From Alphaproteobacteria bacterium (GTDB taxonomy: Bacteria > Pseudomonadota > Alphaproteobacteria > JANSWW01): a DNA stretch of 64,000 nt. Positions 46,828 to 56,978 of the stretch are shown here, one piece after another. The notes below the pieces were generated by a model. That model searched no databases. It saw nothing but the letters and a program-made list of their open reading frames with translations, and was not told the DNA's origin. Each line of letters opens with the position of its first letter. Position 1 is the stretch's first letter. The stretch is from the NCBI GenBank assembly GCA_024743275.1, contig JANSWW010000012.1, positions 62,001 to 126,000 of the forward strand, in the 5' to 3' direction. The position numbers were made by a program, and so were the translations under genes.

Positions 46828-48129
46828 ATGGTTGGAATCGATAGTAGTGGGAGCAGTGGGCGGGCGGTGGACCCGGCGACCGGCGCGGCGGTGGTGCCGC
46901 GCGGACGGGATGTGCGGCTCGACTTCTTTCGGGGCCTCGCGATGTTCATCATCTTTTGCGCCCATATGCCCGGCAATGCCTGGACCCTCTACATCCCGGC
47001 GCGGTTCGGCCCATCGGACGCGACCGAGATCTTCGTCTTCTGCTCCGGCTTCGCCTCGGCCATCGCCTTCGGCGGCGCCTTTCGGAAATATGGCTGGGGG
47101 GTCGGGTGCGCCCGGGTGCTGTATCGCTGCTGGCAGATCTACTGGGCCCATATCGCGCTGTTCTTCACGATCCTGGCCGTCGTCGCCCTCGGCACCTTCC
47201 ATCTCGACACCGGCAAGGACTATATCGGCCAACTCAATCTCTACCATTTCGTCAACGATCCGGCGCGCGGCATCATCCATCTGATGACGTTCACCTACGT
47301 GCCGAATCTGTTCGACATCCTGCCGATGTATTTCGGCGCCTTGCTGCTGCTGCCGGTGATGATCCTGTTAAGCCGGGTCCATGTGGGTCTGGCGATTGGC
47401 TTCTCCCTTGGTCTCTGGGCCTGCGTCCACGCCTTCGGCTGGGAGTTCCCGGCCGAATGGTGGGCAAACGAGAACGGGGATGTCCGGCCCTGGTATTTCA
47501 ATCCGCTGGCCTGGCAGCTCCTGTTCTTCACAGGGTTCGCCTTCGGGGCGGGATGGCTGAAGCCGCCGCCGATGCACCGTCTGGTCTTCTGGACAGCGGT
47601 CGTGTTCGTCGTGGTCCAGATCCCTTATGAGTTCTGGATGAGCCGACGGGCGATCGACGCCCATCTGATGGAGAGCTTCGGATACACCACCGCGGTGATG
47701 AACGACCTGCATCAGTCGCTGCGCTGGTTCACACAGAAAACCGACTTCGGCATCCTGCGATATCTGCATTTCCTGGCTCTCGCCTATATCGCCCTCTATC
47801 TCCTGCGCGGGCATGAGAACAAGCTACGCGCGCCGGTCTTCAAACCGATCGTGAAGGTCGGGCAACAGGCCCTCGCCACCTTCCTGGCCGGCCTCGTCCT
47901 GTCCCGGATCGGCGGCATGTTCCTCGACGTCGCGGAGCGCGACATGGTCACCTGGGCGCTTGCCAATCTGTCGGGCTTCGCCCTGTTGATCGCGGTCGCC
48001 TACGTGGCCGGTTTCTTCAAGGGACAGCCCTGGCGGAAGACCCCCGCGGCAAAGTCGGCCCCCGCGCCGCGGCCGGAGTCGGCACCGCCCTATGGCGCGG
48101 CCCGTTTCCAGCCGGGAGCCGCCGATTGA
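46828..48129 (+). CDS. opgC: OpgC-type acyltransferase for osmoregulated periplasmic glucans
   Basis: A 433-residue polytopic membrane protein with about ten helices. RLDFFRGLAMFIIFCAHMPGN near the start, then FGPSDATEIFVFCSGFASAIAFG, are the OpgC family signature (acyltransferase-3 like). OpgC adds succinyl groups to periplasmic glucans. The C-terminal ~40 residues are disordered and proline/alanine-rich. ATG 46828 (MVGIDSSG) is chosen; an earlier ATG at 46759 would add a region without family match. Its stop overlaps the esterase start (TTGA). Confidence 0.88.
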   Translation: MVGIDSSGSSGRAVDPATGAAVVPRGRDVRLDFFRGLAMFIIFCAHMPGNAWTLYIPARFGPSDATEIFVFCSGFASAIAFGGAFRKYGWGVGCARVLYRCWQIYWAHIALFFTILAVVALGTFHLDTGKDYIGQLNLYHFVNDPARGIIHLMTFTYVPNLFDILPMYFGALLLLPVMILLSRVHVGLAIGFSLGLWACVHAFGWEFPAEWWANENGDVRPWYFNPLAWQLLFFTGFAFGAGWLKPPPMHRLVFWTAVVFVVVQIPYEFWMSRRAIDAHLMESFGYTTAVMNDLHQSLRWFTQKTDFGILRYLHFLALAYIALYLLRGHENKLRAPVFKPIVKVGQQALATFLAGLVLSRIGGMFLDVAERDMVTWALANLSGFALLIAVAYVAGFFKGQPWRKTPAAKSAPAPRPESAPPYGAARFQPGAAD

Positions 48130-48989
48130 TCCGCCGGGCGCTGGTCGCGGCCCTTTTCTCAGCCGGCCTCGGCCTCTCGGGGGGCCAGGCGGGCGAGATC
48201 ACCCGGGACCTGTCGCTCGATGTCGCGGGGCTGAACGCGCCGGTGCCCTATTGGGTTTACCGGCCTGACGGCGTCCCGGCGGAAACGCCGCTTCCCGTGA
48301 TCTATCTGCTGCACGGCTATAACGCGGGTCCGGGGGCCTGGTTCCACGCCGCCGGTCTGGAGGCGGCCGCCGACCGTCTCATCGCGGAGGGCGCGATCCC
48401 CCCGGCACTGATCGTCCTGCCGAAACTCGGTAACAGCTGGTATGTGGACAGCGAGGCCTTCGGTCCCGTGGCGACCCGCTTCGTCGATACCTTCATCCCC
48501 GCCGTCGAGGCCCGTCATGGCGGGATCGGCGACCGGCGGAGCCGCGCGGTCGCCGGGATCTCCATGGGCGGTTTCGGGGCCTTGCGGCTCGCTTATCACC
48601 ACCCGGAGAGTTTCGTGGCGACGGCGGCCCTCTCACCGGCCATCGTCTCCGATGTCGATCACGCCTGGCGGCTCGGAAAGGCCCAGATCGGCCTGTTCGG
48701 GCCGGTGTTCGGAGACCCGCTCGACCCAAATCGTCTCAGGGCGGCCAATGTCTTCAGCCCCTTGGACCGCCTGGCGCTGATGGAAGACCCGCCGGCCAGC
48801 TACATCACGACAGGCGACGACGACTATTTCGAGCTCTGGCGCGGTGCCAGCCATCTTTTTCTGGCTCTCCGGGACCGCGGTCTGCCGGTCGAGATGCGGA
48901 TCACCGACGGTGGCCATGTCTGGCCGCTGTGGAAGCGGGAGTTGGCGAATGTGTTGCGCTTCCTGGGCGACCGGATCGACCCCGAATAG
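48126..48989 (+). CDS. Secreted esterase-D-like alpha/beta hydrolase, linked to the glucan genes
   Basis: A 287-residue protein with a signal peptide at about 1-22 (ending QAG). The nucleophile is Ser146 in GISMGGFGALRL, the acid is among Asp231-233 in TTGDDDYF, and the His is His264 in GGHVWPLWK. The family includes S-formylglutathione hydrolase-like and mycolyltransferase-like esterases. Start TTG 48126 overlaps the opgC stop by 4 bases, which couples the genes. A role in changing the glucan substituents in the periplasm is plausible but inferred from location only. Confidence 0.85.
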   Translation: MIRRALVAALFSAGLGLSGGQAGEITRDLSLDVAGLNAPVPYWVYRPDGVPAETPLPVIYLLHGYNAGPGAWFHAAGLEAAADRLIAEGAIPPALIVLPKLGNSWYVDSEAFGPVATRFVDTFIPAVEARHGGIGDRRSRAVAGISMGGFGALRLAYHHPESFVATAALSPAIVSDVDHAWRLGKAQIGLFGPVFGDPLDPNRLRAANVFSPLDRLALMEDPPASYITTGDDDYFELWRGASHLFLALRDRGLPVEMRITDGGHVWPLWKRELANVLRFLGDRIDPE

Positions 48990-48997
48990 GCCGGCTA

Positions 48998-50899
48998 TCA
49001 GGCCGCCTGCTGAACGATCTCCGGGTTCGCCGCCCGCGCCCCTTTCGGCTTGCGCACCCCGGCGCGGATCAGGGTAACCGGCCGGCCGAATTCCTCCGGC
49101 AACGCGGCGAAACCCCATCTGCGCATCCAGCGGCCCGCCTCAAGCCGGCTGGTCGCCACCGTGAAGGGGGTCGCCAGGAACCATCCCGCGAGGATCGGCG
49201 CCGCCCAATAGAGCAGAGTAGGCTGCGTCGCGGCGATCGCCGCCGTGACCAGGACGGCGAGGGCGAAATGGATGCGGAAATGGCTCGCCGCATCGACCCA
49301 ACTCATGGCGTAGTCGCTCCGGTTCTGGGCGCCCCAGGATATGCTGCGGCCGAAGAACAGGCCGATCGCAAAGATCGACAGCGACAAGGCGACGATCGGC
49401 GCCATCAGCGTCGAGAAGATCAGTTCGACCACGAACCCGCTCAGCACCCGCGGCGTCCCGCCATAGGCCTGACGCCGCTGCGGCCGCAGGAGGACATCGA
49501 GCACGCCCATAATCTTCGGCGCGAAGGCCATGAACAGCATCGCCGCCAGCAACCAATACCCGGCGGCGGTGCCCCGCAGGTCCCAGGGCAGGCTGACGGC
49601 GCCCACCGTCGGACCGTCCATGCGGGTCACGCCCATGGCGAGGCCCAGCAACACGAAGGACATCCAGGCGAGCGGCGACAGATACATCAACATGGCCAAG
49701 ACAAGCTGCAGCCGCCCCATGTTCCGAAGTCCGGGCAGGGTCAACAGCGCCTTGTATTGAAGATTGCCCTGGCACCAGCGCGTCTCGCGCGTAATGAAAT
49801 CCGGCAGGGTCGGCGGGTTTTCCTCATAGGACCCGCCTTCCTCCGGGATCACCCGGACGGCGTAGCCGGCCCGGCGCATCATCACCGCCTCGACCTGATC
49901 GTGGCTCAGGATCTGCCCCCCGAAAGGCGCCTTGCCCGGCAACTCCGGCAGCCGGCAATGCTCCAGGAAGGGCCGCATGCGCAGAACCGCGTTATGCCCC
50001 CAATAGGGGCCGTCGTCGCCCTGCCACCAGGCGCTGCCCATGGTGAAGGAACGCATGCCATGCCGCATGCCGAACTGGAACAGCCGGGTGAACGGGCTAT
50101 CGCTCGGCAGGCCGACGGCGAGTGTCTGCAGAATGCCGAGATCCGGGTTCCTGTCCATGATACGAGCCAATCGCCCGACCAGGGAGGCGGACATGAGGCT
50201 GTCCGCGTCGAGCACGAGAAGATAGTCGTAGTCCCGGCCGACCCGGTCGAGATGCTCCCAAAGATTACCCATCTTTTTGCCGGTGTTATCGGTCCGGCGC
50301 CGGTAGAAGAGACGGTCCGGATGGGGGCTGTCCTCCCGCCACGCGGCAAAGCGGCGCTGTTCCTCGAGATAGATCGCCGGATCGGTGCTGTCGGACAAAA
50401 GGGCAATGTCGAATTTGTTGCCGTCCGGCCCCCGCTCGAGCCCATGGACCAGCGCCTTCAGGTGACGGAAGACCCGGTCGGGGTCCTCGTTATGGACCGG
50501 CATGGCGATCAGCGTGCGCCCGCGGACCGCCGCCTTCGGGTCGTAGGCATGGGCGACCGGACACACCATCTTAAGCGGATCGGTGAAAAAGGTATTAAGG
50601 ACGAAGCCGATCACCGCGTTCCAGAAGCCGATCACCGTCCAAGGCAGCGTCACGGCGAAGGCGCCCAGCATCAAGGTCTCGACCAGGGAGAAGCCCCCGG
50701 GGGCCAGGAGCAGCGCCAGGGCGGCCAGGGCGGCCAGCATCGTCCCGCCGGTCAAGGTCGCGAAGATCGCCCGCCGGATTTTCATCGAAAATCCGTGGTG
50801 CGGCGCGGCATCGACGGGTCTTTTTGCGGGAAAGGGCGCGACACTCATCGCCTTTTGGCTGCTTCCGGCCTGCACGTCGGACAATCCGTTTCTCCTCAT
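48998..50899 (-). CDS. opgH: Periplasmic-glucan glucosyltransferase OpgH
   Basis: A 633-residue multi-pass membrane glycosyltransferase of family 2. The N-terminal membrane helices lie at about 45-105. The catalytic region has AMPVHNEDPDRVF, LVLDADSLMS, SHDQVEAVMMRRAGY and the RETRWCQGNLQ motif (Q/R-x-x-R-W-like). Several further helices follow. OpgH builds the beta-1,2-glucan backbone of osmoregulated periplasmic glucans. The start is uncertain: ATG 50899 is given, with ATG 50848 and TTG 50905 possible. No opgG lies next to it. Confidence 0.93.
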   Translation of the reverse strand: MRRNGLSDVQAGSSQKAMSVAPFPAKRPVDAAPHHGFSMKIRRAIFATLTGGTMLAALAALALLLAPGGFSLVETLMLGAFAVTLPWTVIGFWNAVIGFVLNTFFTDPLKMVCPVAHAYDPKAAVRGRTLIAMPVHNEDPDRVFRHLKALVHGLERGPDGNKFDIALLSDSTDPAIYLEEQRRFAAWREDSPHPDRLFYRRRTDNTGKKMGNLWEHLDRVGRDYDYLLVLDADSLMSASLVGRLARIMDRNPDLGILQTLAVGLPSDSPFTRLFQFGMRHGMRSFTMGSAWWQGDDGPYWGHNAVLRMRPFLEHCRLPELPGKAPFGGQILSHDQVEAVMMRRAGYAVRVIPEEGGSYEENPPTLPDFITRETRWCQGNLQYKALLTLPGLRNMGRLQLVLAMLMYLSPLAWMSFVLLGLAMGVTRMDGPTVGAVSLPWDLRGTAAGYWLLAAMLFMAFAPKIMGVLDVLLRPQRRQAYGGTPRVLSGFVVELIFSTLMAPIVALSLSIFAIGLFFGRSISWGAQNRSDYAMSWVDAASHFRIHFALAVLVTAAIAATQPTLLYWAAPILAGWFLATPFTVATSRLEAGRWMRRWGFAALPEEFGRPVTLIRAGVRKPKGARAANPEIVQQAA

Positions 50900-51304
50900 C
50901 CCCAAATACCCAATGAACCTAGTGACTTAATCGGATGCGACGAAGTGACATTGCCGTGAACGCGCCGTGACCCATCCCGCAGGCTTACGGTCCCGGTGGC
51001 GAAGAAGATCACGGCGCCGAGACCGAACTGCCCGACAATCCGCCATAACGCCTCGCCAGACGGGCTTGATTTACACTCAAAAGTGGCGAGAAATCTCCTT
51101 TCGGCAAGACGCTCTACTTAGGAAAACGGCGGCTTTCCGGAAGATCCGGACCGATTTTCCCGGAAACGCCCCGCGCGAAGGGTGACGTATTATCCCTACA
51201 AAACGTCGTCCCGGAAGAATCATCGTTTCCCGGGTGGGCCTACAACCGGGCCATACCGGGAGTGGACGTACAGTCGTTCGCCCCGAGGGAAGAGGAACAA
51301 GCCG
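50900..51304. other. Intergenic region between opgH and a small gene
   Basis: This 405-base gap contains the 5' region of opgH on the minus strand and of the 89-residue gene on the plus strand. I saw no convincing protein frame, tRNA or strong hairpin. It is mildly AT-richer near 51065-51140. The region around 50930-50960 could hold the opgH promoter. Confidence 0.5.
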
Positions 51305-51574
51305 ATGAATTTGACCCAAGACGATCTCGACGCCATCGCGGTGGCCTACCGCCTGGGCATCATGAAGGATCAAGACGAGGGTGCGGCGACCGCGATGGTT
51401 CATGCGGCACTGCAGCAACGCCACCCCCTGTTGACGGCGGAGGAAGTCGCGAGCGTGTCGGAAACGGCGATCGAAAAGATCAAGGTCGACCGGGAGGACT
51501 GGATGGCCGGAGACGATGTCGTTTCCGACGAGAACCACCCGGTCCTGGAGGGCCAAGGCGAGACGGTCGACTGA
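51305..51574 (+). CDS. Small hypothetical acidic protein
   Basis: An 89-residue soluble acidic protein with the start MNLTQDDLDAIAVAYRLGI and an AMVHAALQQRHPLLT helix. No signal peptide, membrane segment or known motif was seen. ATG 51305 follows GAGGAAC with suitable spacing. It lies upstream of the queA cluster, about 100 bases away, but is probably a separate unit. Confidence 0.6.
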   Translation: MNLTQDDLDAIAVAYRLGIMKDQDEGAATAMVHAALQQRHPLLTAEEVASVSETAIEKIKVDREDWMAGDDVVSDENHPVLEGQGETVD

Positions 51575-51677
51575 TCGCGTTGACGCAGCGGACATAAGCC
51601 CCATTCGGCCCACACCTGGCTACGGGATTCACGATACTGCTTTTCACGCCGGCATCGGAACGCTATATGCCGCGCCG

Positions 51678-52784
51678 ATGAAGACCGATGATTTCGATTT
51701 CACCCTGCCCGACGACCTGATCGCCCAACGCCCGGCGGAACCGCGTGACAGCGCGCGGCTGCTGGGCGTGCTGGGTCCGGCGCCGGATGGGATCCAGGAC
51801 AAGACCGTACGCGACCTGCCGAGCCTGTTCCGGCCGGGGGATGCGCTCGTGATCAACAACACCAAGGTCATCCCGAGCCGGCTTTTCGGCCGCCGCGGCG
51901 ATGCCCGTGTCGAGGTCACCCTGCATAAGCAAGCGGCCAGCACACCGACGGAGCAGAAATGGTGGGCCTTCGCCCGCCCGGCGAAACGCTTGCGGCCCGG
52001 CGATGTCGTCGACTTCGCGGACGGTCTGGCGGCCAGGGTCGAGGACCGGGTCGGGGCCGAGGTCTTACTCGACTTCAAAACCGATCCGGCCAGCTTCTTC
52101 CACGCCCTCGATGCCCAGGGCGCGATGCCGCTGCCGCCCTATATCGATCGCAAGGAGGGGCCGCGGGAAGAGGACCGCGACCATTACCAGACCGTCTTCG
52201 CCGCCCGTCCTGGCGCTGTCGCCGCCCCCACCGCCTCGCTCCACTTCACCGATGCGTTGCTGAAGGAGATCGAGGAGAAAGGGGTCGAGCGGGTCGAGAC
52301 CACGCTTCATGTCGGGGCCGGGACCTTCCTGCCGGTGAAGACCGAGGACCCGCGGGACCACATGATGCATGGCGAATGGTTCGAAATGACGCCGGAGGCG
52401 GCGGCAAGGCTCAACGACGTCCGCGCGAAGGGCGGCCGCATCATCGCCGCCGGCACCACCGCCATGCGGGTCCTGGAGAGCATCACCGACGAGGACGGCA
52501 CCATCCGGGCGGAGACCGGGGAAACCCATCTCTTCATCCTGCCGGGCTACCGCTTCAGGGCGGTCGACGCGCTGATCACCAACTTCCACCTGCCGAAATC
52601 GACCCTGTTCATGCTGGTCTGCGCCTTCGCCGGGACCGAGACCATGAAGGCGGCCTATGCCCACGCGGTCGCCGAACGCTACCGGTTCTTCAGTTATGGT
52701 GACGGCAGCTTCCTACTGCGCGAGGACCGGCGCGAGGACCGGCGCGAGGACCTGAGCGAAGACCGGCGCGAGGATTCGCAATGA
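51678..52784 (+). CDS. queA: S-adenosylmethionine:tRNA ribosyltransferase-isomerase QueA
   Basis: A 368-residue enzyme that transfers and isomerises ribose from SAM onto preQ1 in tRNA to give epoxyqueuosine. Family motifs are [19 protein letters not shown] at the start, [56 protein letters not shown] and [15 protein letters not shown]. The last ~21 residues (348-368) are five 4-residue REDx-like repeats encoded by a 12-bp tandem repeat, which is not a family feature. It overlaps tgt by 4 bases. Confidence 0.96.
   Translation: MKTDDFDFTLPDDLIAQRPAEPRDSARLLGVLGPAPDGIQDKTVRDLPSLFRPGDALVINNTKVIPSRLFGRRGDARVEVTLHKQAASTPTEQKWWAFARPAKRLRPGDVVDFADGLAARVEDRVGAEVLLDFKTDPASFFHALDAQGAMPLPPYIDRKEGPREEDRDHYQTVFAARPGAVAAPTASLHFTDALLKEIEEKGVERVETTLHVGAGTFLPVKTEDPRDHMMHGEWFEMTPEAAARLNDVRAKGGRIIAAGTTAMRVLESITDEDGTIRAETGETHLFILPGYRFRAVDALITNFHLPKSTLFMLVCAFAGTETMKAAYAHAVAERYRFFSYGDGSFLLREDRREDRREDLSEDRREDSQ
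52719..52778 (+). repeat. 12-bp tandem repeat encoding a charged queA tail
   Basis: Five 12-bp units begin at 52719, 52731, 52743, 52755 and 52767, with CGCGAGGACCGG as the core, encoding [20 protein letters not shown]. They end two codons before the queA stop and overlap nearly to the tgt start. Confidence 0.92.
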
Positions 52785-53911
52785 GCCCCGAACTGCCCTT
52801 CATGCTGCACGCGACCGACGGCCGGGCACGCAGAGGCACCGTGACCACCGCCCACGGCACCGTGGAGACCCCGGCCTTCATGCCGGTCGGCACGGCGGCC
52901 ACGGTCAAGGCGATGAAGGGGGCCGACGTCAAGGCGACCGGGGCGGAGATCATTCTCGGCAACACCTACCATCTGATGCTGCGGCCCGGCGCCGACCGGA
53001 TCGAGCGGCTCGGCGGCCTGCATCGCTTCATGGGCTGGGACGGCCCGATCCTGACAGATTCCGGCGGGTTCCAGGTGATGTCGTTGGCCGGCATTCGGAA
53101 GATGACCGAGAAGGGCGTGACCTTCCAAAGCCATATCGACGGCTCGAAGCATCTGCTGACTCCGGAACGCTCCATCGAGATCCAGCATCAACTGGATGCC
53201 AACATCACCATGGCCTTCGACGAGTGCACGCCCTTCCCGGCGATGCACGACGTGGCGAAAACGTCGATGGAACTTTCCATGCGCTGGGCGGAACGCAGCA
53301 AATCCGCCTATCGCAAGCGCGCCGGCTACGGTCTGTTCGGGATCGTCCAGGGATCGGTCTACGACGACCTCCGGAAGGTCAGCAGCGATATCCTGACCGG
53401 CATCGGGTTCGACGGCTATGCCGTGGGTGGGCTCGCGGTGGGCGAGCCACAGGCGGAGATGTTCCGGGTGCTGGACGCCTCCACGCCCCATCTGCCCGAG
53501 GACAAGCCCCGCTATCTGATGGGCGTCGGGCGCCCGTCCGATCTGATCGGCGCCGTCGCCCGGGGGGTCGACATGTTCGATTGCGTCATGCCGACCCGGG
53601 CCGGCCGCACCGCGAAGGCGTTCACCGCGCGGGGCGAGGTCAATCTGCGGAACGCCCGGCACGCCGAGGACCCGCGTCCGCTCGAGGCGGGGTGCGACTG
53701 CCCCGGTTGCACCATGCACAGCCGCGCCTATCTTCATCATCTGTTCAAGGCCGAGGAGATGCTGGGGCCGATGCTGCTGACCTGGCATAATCTGCGCCAT
53801 TACCAAAGGCTGATGGCGGCGATGCGGGACGCCATCGAGCAGGGCGGCTTCGCGGCCTTTGCCGCCGAACGGCTGGCCCATCTCGACGAGGGCGATATCC
53901 CGCCCCTTTAG
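52781..53911 (+). CDS. tgt: tRNA-guanine transglycosylase
   Basis: A 376-residue enzyme that swaps guanine 34 for preQ1 in GUN tRNAs. The base-binding Asp93 is in [11 protein letters not shown], the nucleophile Asp267 in [11 protein letters not shown], and the zinc site is Cys305-x-Cys307-x2-Cys310 with a histidine in SRAYLHHL. Its ATG lies in the queA stop (ATGA). Confidence 0.97.
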   Translation: MSPELPFMLHATDGRARRGTVTTAHGTVETPAFMPVGTAATVKAMKGADVKATGAEIILGNTYHLMLRPGADRIERLGGLHRFMGWDGPILTDSGGFQVMSLAGIRKMTEKGVTFQSHIDGSKHLLTPERSIEIQHQLDANITMAFDECTPFPAMHDVAKTSMELSMRWAERSKSAYRKRAGYGLFGIVQGSVYDDLRKVSSDILTGIGFDGYAVGGLAVGEPQAEMFRVLDASTPHLPEDKPRYLMGVGRPSDLIGAVARGVDMFDCVMPTRAGRTAKAFTARGEVNLRNARHAEDPRPLEAGCDCPGCTMHSRAYLHHLFKAEEMLGPMLLTWHNLRHYQRLMAAMRDAIEQGGFAAFAAERLAHLDEGDIPPL

Positions 53912-53920
53912 GAAAACGGT

Positions 53921-54385
53921 ATGAGCGAGAACATCTACCAGACCCTGACCCAACTCGGCGGCAAGACCAATCTGCCCGCCACACCCGAGGAGGCGGTGTT
54001 GGAGCGGGTCGCAAACCCCCATCCGGACACGCCCTATGCGGTCCGGTTCGTCGCCCCGGAATTCACCAGCCTCTGCCCGCTGACCGGCCAGCCCGACTTC
54101 GCCCATCTGGTGATCGACTATGTTCCCGGCCCCTATCTCGTCGAATCCAAGTCGTTGAAGCTGTTCCTCGGCGCCTTCCGCAATCACGGCGCCTTTCACG
54201 AGGCCTGCTCGGTGATGGTCGGCAAGCGCATCGTCGAGGTGACGGAGGCGGTCTGGTTCCGAATCGGGGCCTATTGGTATCCCAGGGGCGGGATTCCCAT
54301 CGATGTCTTCTGGCAGCACGGCACGCTGCCCGACGGGGTCTGGGTGCCCGACCAGGGCGTGCCTCCCTACCGGGGCCGCGGGTGA
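53921..54385 (+). CDS. queF: NADPH-dependent 7-cyano-7-deazaguanine reductase QueF
   Basis: A 154-residue unimodular QueF that reduces preQ0 to preQ1. The catalytic Cys52 is in [14 protein letters not shown] with Asp59, and the family NADPH/dimer motif [21 protein letters not shown] is present. It lies 9 bases after tgt and its stop overlaps the queG GTG start. Confidence 0.96.
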   Translation: MSENIYQTLTQLGGKTNLPATPEEAVLERVANPHPDTPYAVRFVAPEFTSLCPLTGQPDFAHLVIDYVPGPYLVESKSLKLFLGAFRNHGAFHEACSVMVGKRIVEVTEAVWFRIGAYWYPRGGIPIDVFWQHGTLPDGVWVPDQGVPPYRGRG

Positions 54386-55446
54386 CGGCGGACCTCAAAC
54401 GGAAGATCAGCGAGCGGGCGCGCGCCGAGGGCTTCGCCGCCGCCCATTTCACGACGGCCCGTCTGCCCGCGACGGCCGGAGAGCGCCTGGACCATTTCCT
54501 GGACAAAGGCCATCAGGGCGACATGGCCTGGATGGCCGAGACCAAGGACCGCCGCCGCAGTCCGGATGCGCTGTGGCCCGATGCCCGCACCGCCATCGTC
54601 CTGACCACCCGCTACACCCCGCCAGCGGATCCCCTCACCTTGCTCGACACGCCGGACCGCGGCGTGATCAGCGTCTATGCCCAGTCCAAGGACTATCACG
54701 ACGTTATCAAGAAGAGGCTGAAGCGCCTCGCCCGCTGGATCGTCGAGGAGGCGACCAGGACGGAGGTGGGAGGAGCCGAGGTCAAGGTGTTCGTCGACAC
54801 CGCGCCCATCCTGGAGAAGACGGTCGCCCAGCAGGCCGGGGCCGGCTGGCAGGGCAAGCACACCAATCTGGTCAGCCGCCAGGACGGGTCCTGGCTGTTC
54901 CTGGGCGAGATCCTCACCACCCTCGACCTTCCCCCGGACCCGCCGGAGCGCGACCATTGCGGCAGTTGCCGGGCCTGCCTGGACATCTGCCCGACGGACG
55001 CCTTTCCGACGCCCTATACGCTCGACGCGCGGAAATGCGTCAGCTACCTGACCATCGAGCACAAGGGCGTCATCCCGGAGGATCTGAAGCCGAAGATGGG
55101 CAACCGGATCTATGGCTGCGACGACTGTCTCGCGGTTTGTCCCTGGAATAAATTCGCGAACGCGCCGGCGGATCCCGCTCTCCCGAAACGCGAGGACCTC
55201 TGGGGACCGGCTCTCGCGGATCTGGCCCGCCTCGACGACACCGCCTTTCGGGAGAAATTCCGCGGCTCGCCCATCAAGCGAACCGGGCGGGACCGTTTCG
55301 TGCGCAATGTGTTGATCGCCATCGGGAATTCGGGCGACAAGTCCCTATTGCCCCTGGCCGAAAGTCTGGTGGAAGATCCTTCGGATGTCGTCCGGGACTC
55401 GGCGGCCTATGCCGTCCGATGCCTCAAATCCCGGCGATTTGATTAA
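54382..55446 (+). CDS. queG: Epoxyqueuosine reductase QueG
   Basis: A 354-residue cobalamin-dependent iron-sulfur enzyme that completes queuosine. The ferredoxin-like clusters are Cys193, Cys196, Cys199, Cys203 ([11 protein letters not shown]) and Cys246, Cys249, Cys253 (CDDCLAVC). The HEAT-like C-terminus ([12 protein letters not shown]) is typical. The start GTG 54382 overlaps the queF stop (GTGA), so it is coupled. It ends the queA-tgt-queF-queG operon. Confidence 0.95.
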   Translation: MTADLKRKISERARAEGFAAAHFTTARLPATAGERLDHFLDKGHQGDMAWMAETKDRRRSPDALWPDARTAIVLTTRYTPPADPLTLLDTPDRGVISVYAQSKDYHDVIKKRLKRLARWIVEEATRTEVGGAEVKVFVDTAPILEKTVAQQAGAGWQGKHTNLVSRQDGSWLFLGEILTTLDLPPDPPERDHCGSCRACLDICPTDAFPTPYTLDARKCVSYLTIEHKGVIPEDLKPKMGNRIYGCDDCLAVCPWNKFANAPADPALPKREDLWGPALADLARLDDTAFREKFRGSPIKRTGRDRFVRNVLIAIGNSGDKSLLPLAESLVEDPSDVVRDSAAYAVRCLKSRRFD

Positions 55447-55545
55447 AACACTCATAAATCCGTTTCCGAAACGGCGGGAAACCCCCTATTCTTTCGGTTG
55501 TGTTGGGGTTTGTGGCGCCTTTGGCGCCGACGAAAGAGTGTTGGG

Positions 55546-56058
55546 ATGGCGAACAACAAGGGCAAGCCGAAGAACGGCGCGCCGGCCAATGGCCAATTGA
55601 GCAAGGCGGATCGGGAGTCCCTCAAGATTCTCGCCGGTACGGTTCGCAAGAATCTGGGGGTCCATCCGGTCTCCAACGCCATCGGCAACGCGGCCCGCAC
55701 GGGCAAGCGCGAGGACTACGACAAGGCCGCCGAGGGCTTCGACATGCTGCCCGGTGCCGCCAAGAAGGTCGTCGCCAGCGACGCCGTCACCGAGGCCCAT
55801 GTCCAGGTCCAGACCAGCAAGCTCAACAGGTCGATCCAGGGCGCGGTGGACCAGGTCATCGCGGGACGCAAGGCCAGGAAGGTCGAGGAAAAGAAGCAGC
55901 CCAAGGCCGGCCGGGTCGACAATGCTTGGGACTTCCAGAACATCCCCACCGATCCGGCCCTGCGGCGGAAGATGAAAAAGCGGCAGGACGAAGATTGGGA
56001 CCCGCTCGACCAGGGCGCCAGTTGGGATTGGAAGACCATCCCGGGGCATAAGAAATAG
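55546..56058 (+). CDS. Hypothetical charged protein
   Basis: A 170-residue basic, lysine-rich protein with no signal or membrane segment and no domain that I recognise. Residues 1-25 are lysine/asparagine-rich, the middle is alanine-rich helix, and the tail is WDPLDQGASWDWKTIPGHKK. ATG 55546 follows GTGTTGGG, with no clear Shine-Dalgarno sequence. The last 44 bases recur in degenerate form at 57461. It follows queG by about 100 bases on the same strand. Confidence 0.65.
   Translation: MANNKGKPKNGAPANGQLSKADRESLKILAGTVRKNLGVHPVSNAIGNAARTGKREDYDKAAEGFDMLPGAAKKVVASDAVTEAHVQVQTSKLNRSIQGAVDQVIAGRKARKVEEKKQPKAGRVDNAWDFQNIPTDPALRRKMKKRQDEDWDPLDQGASWDWKTIPGHKK
56011..56054 (+). repeat. 44-bp repeat, copy 1 (3' end of the hypothetical gene)
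   Basis: The coding end of the 55546-56058 gene, encoding QGASWDWKTIPGHKK. It matches 57461-57504 at 35 of 44 positions without gaps, exactly 1450 bases away. Confidence 0.8.
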
Positions 56059-56107
56059 GCCGGGACAAGCGGCATCCACCGGGAAAAACCTCCCAGGGGG
56101 TTACTCC

Positions 56108-56965
56108 CTAGTCTCCGACGGCGCCCTTCAACGCAGCCGACAAAGAGCTGAGCACCTCGCGCGCAGGCCCCTGGTTCACTCTCACATGAAGGAAAATGGG
56201 CAAACGGGGAAGTTCCGGCAACCCCAGGCGGGGACCGACATCGACCGCGCCCAGAGGCAGCATGCGCCGCGACATCGCCGCAACGCCGAGGCCGGCCATC
56301 ACCGCGGCAGACACCGCGGCGACACCACCCCCGACAAAACTTTCGGTCCAATCGACCCCGGCGTCGTCGAGCAAACGGTCCGCCAGGCTTCGGACGCCGC
56401 AGGGTTCGGCGAGTGTCGCGATGGGTAAGGGTTCCCCGGCGCGGGGATGCCAGCCGGGTGCCGCATACCATCCGAATTTCTCATCGGTCAGGATCGCCCC
56501 GTCGTCCCGACCCGCATGGAACCGCACGAACGCCGCATCGATCTCACGTCTGTCGTAGCTCTTGAGCAGATCACCGGACGAGCCGACCCGGGCCTCGATG
56601 AGGAGCTGCGGGTCGTTGGCGTTGATGCGGGCGATCAAGGCCGGGAACTCGGGGCCGGCGACATGATCGCTGATGCCAACGACAAAACGGGTCCGGGCGG
56701 TGGACAGCGTCGCAAGAGCGCGATCATGCGCCGCCAGCATCTCCCGCGCGGAACCGATAAACGCTTCGCCGCGCGCCGAGATCTGAACATGTCTTGGCGA
56801 CCGTTCGATCAGCCTGCAGCCCAGCCTCTCTTCAAGACGCTTCAACTTCAGACTGACGGCGGACTGTGTCGCCCCCATGGCCTCCGCCGCAAGGGTGAAA
56901 CTACCGAGGTCGGCGACATTGATGAAGGCTCTGACCGCATCGAGATCAAGGGGGCGCTCATTCAT
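56108..56965 (-). CDS. LysR-family transcriptional regulator
   Basis: A 285-residue LysR protein. The N-terminal helix-turn-helix at about 8-65 is complete (AVRAFINVADLGSFTLAAEAMGATQSAVSLKLKRLEERLG region). Residues 90-285 form the effector domain. The gene is divergent from the tautomerase gene, with palindromes between them, the usual arrangement for LysR and its target. The inducer is unknown. The end codon is TAG at 56108. Confidence 0.93.
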   Translation of the reverse strand: MNERPLDLDAVRAFINVADLGSFTLAAEAMGATQSAVSLKLKRLEERLGCRLIERSPRHVQISARGEAFIGSAREMLAAHDRALATLSTARTRFVVGISDHVAGPEFPALIARINANDPQLLIEARVGSSGDLLKSYDRREIDAAFVRFHAGRDDGAILTDEKFGWYAAPGWHPRAGEPLPIATLAEPCGVRSLADRLLDDAGVDWTESFVGGGVAAVSAAVMAGLGVAAMSRRMLPLGAVDVGPRLGLPELPRLPIFLHVRVNQGPAREVLSSLSAALKGAVGD

Positions 56966-56978
56966 TTTGAAATCTCAT

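Noticed and set aside
48929..50959. A 676-codon frame antisense to opgH
   Set aside because: opgH has clear glycosyltransferase motifs and membrane helices; the antisense frame has unnatural composition.
50967..51185. A 72-codon arginine-rich frame between opgH and the small acidic gene
   Set aside because: No ribosome site, unlikely composition, no family resemblance.
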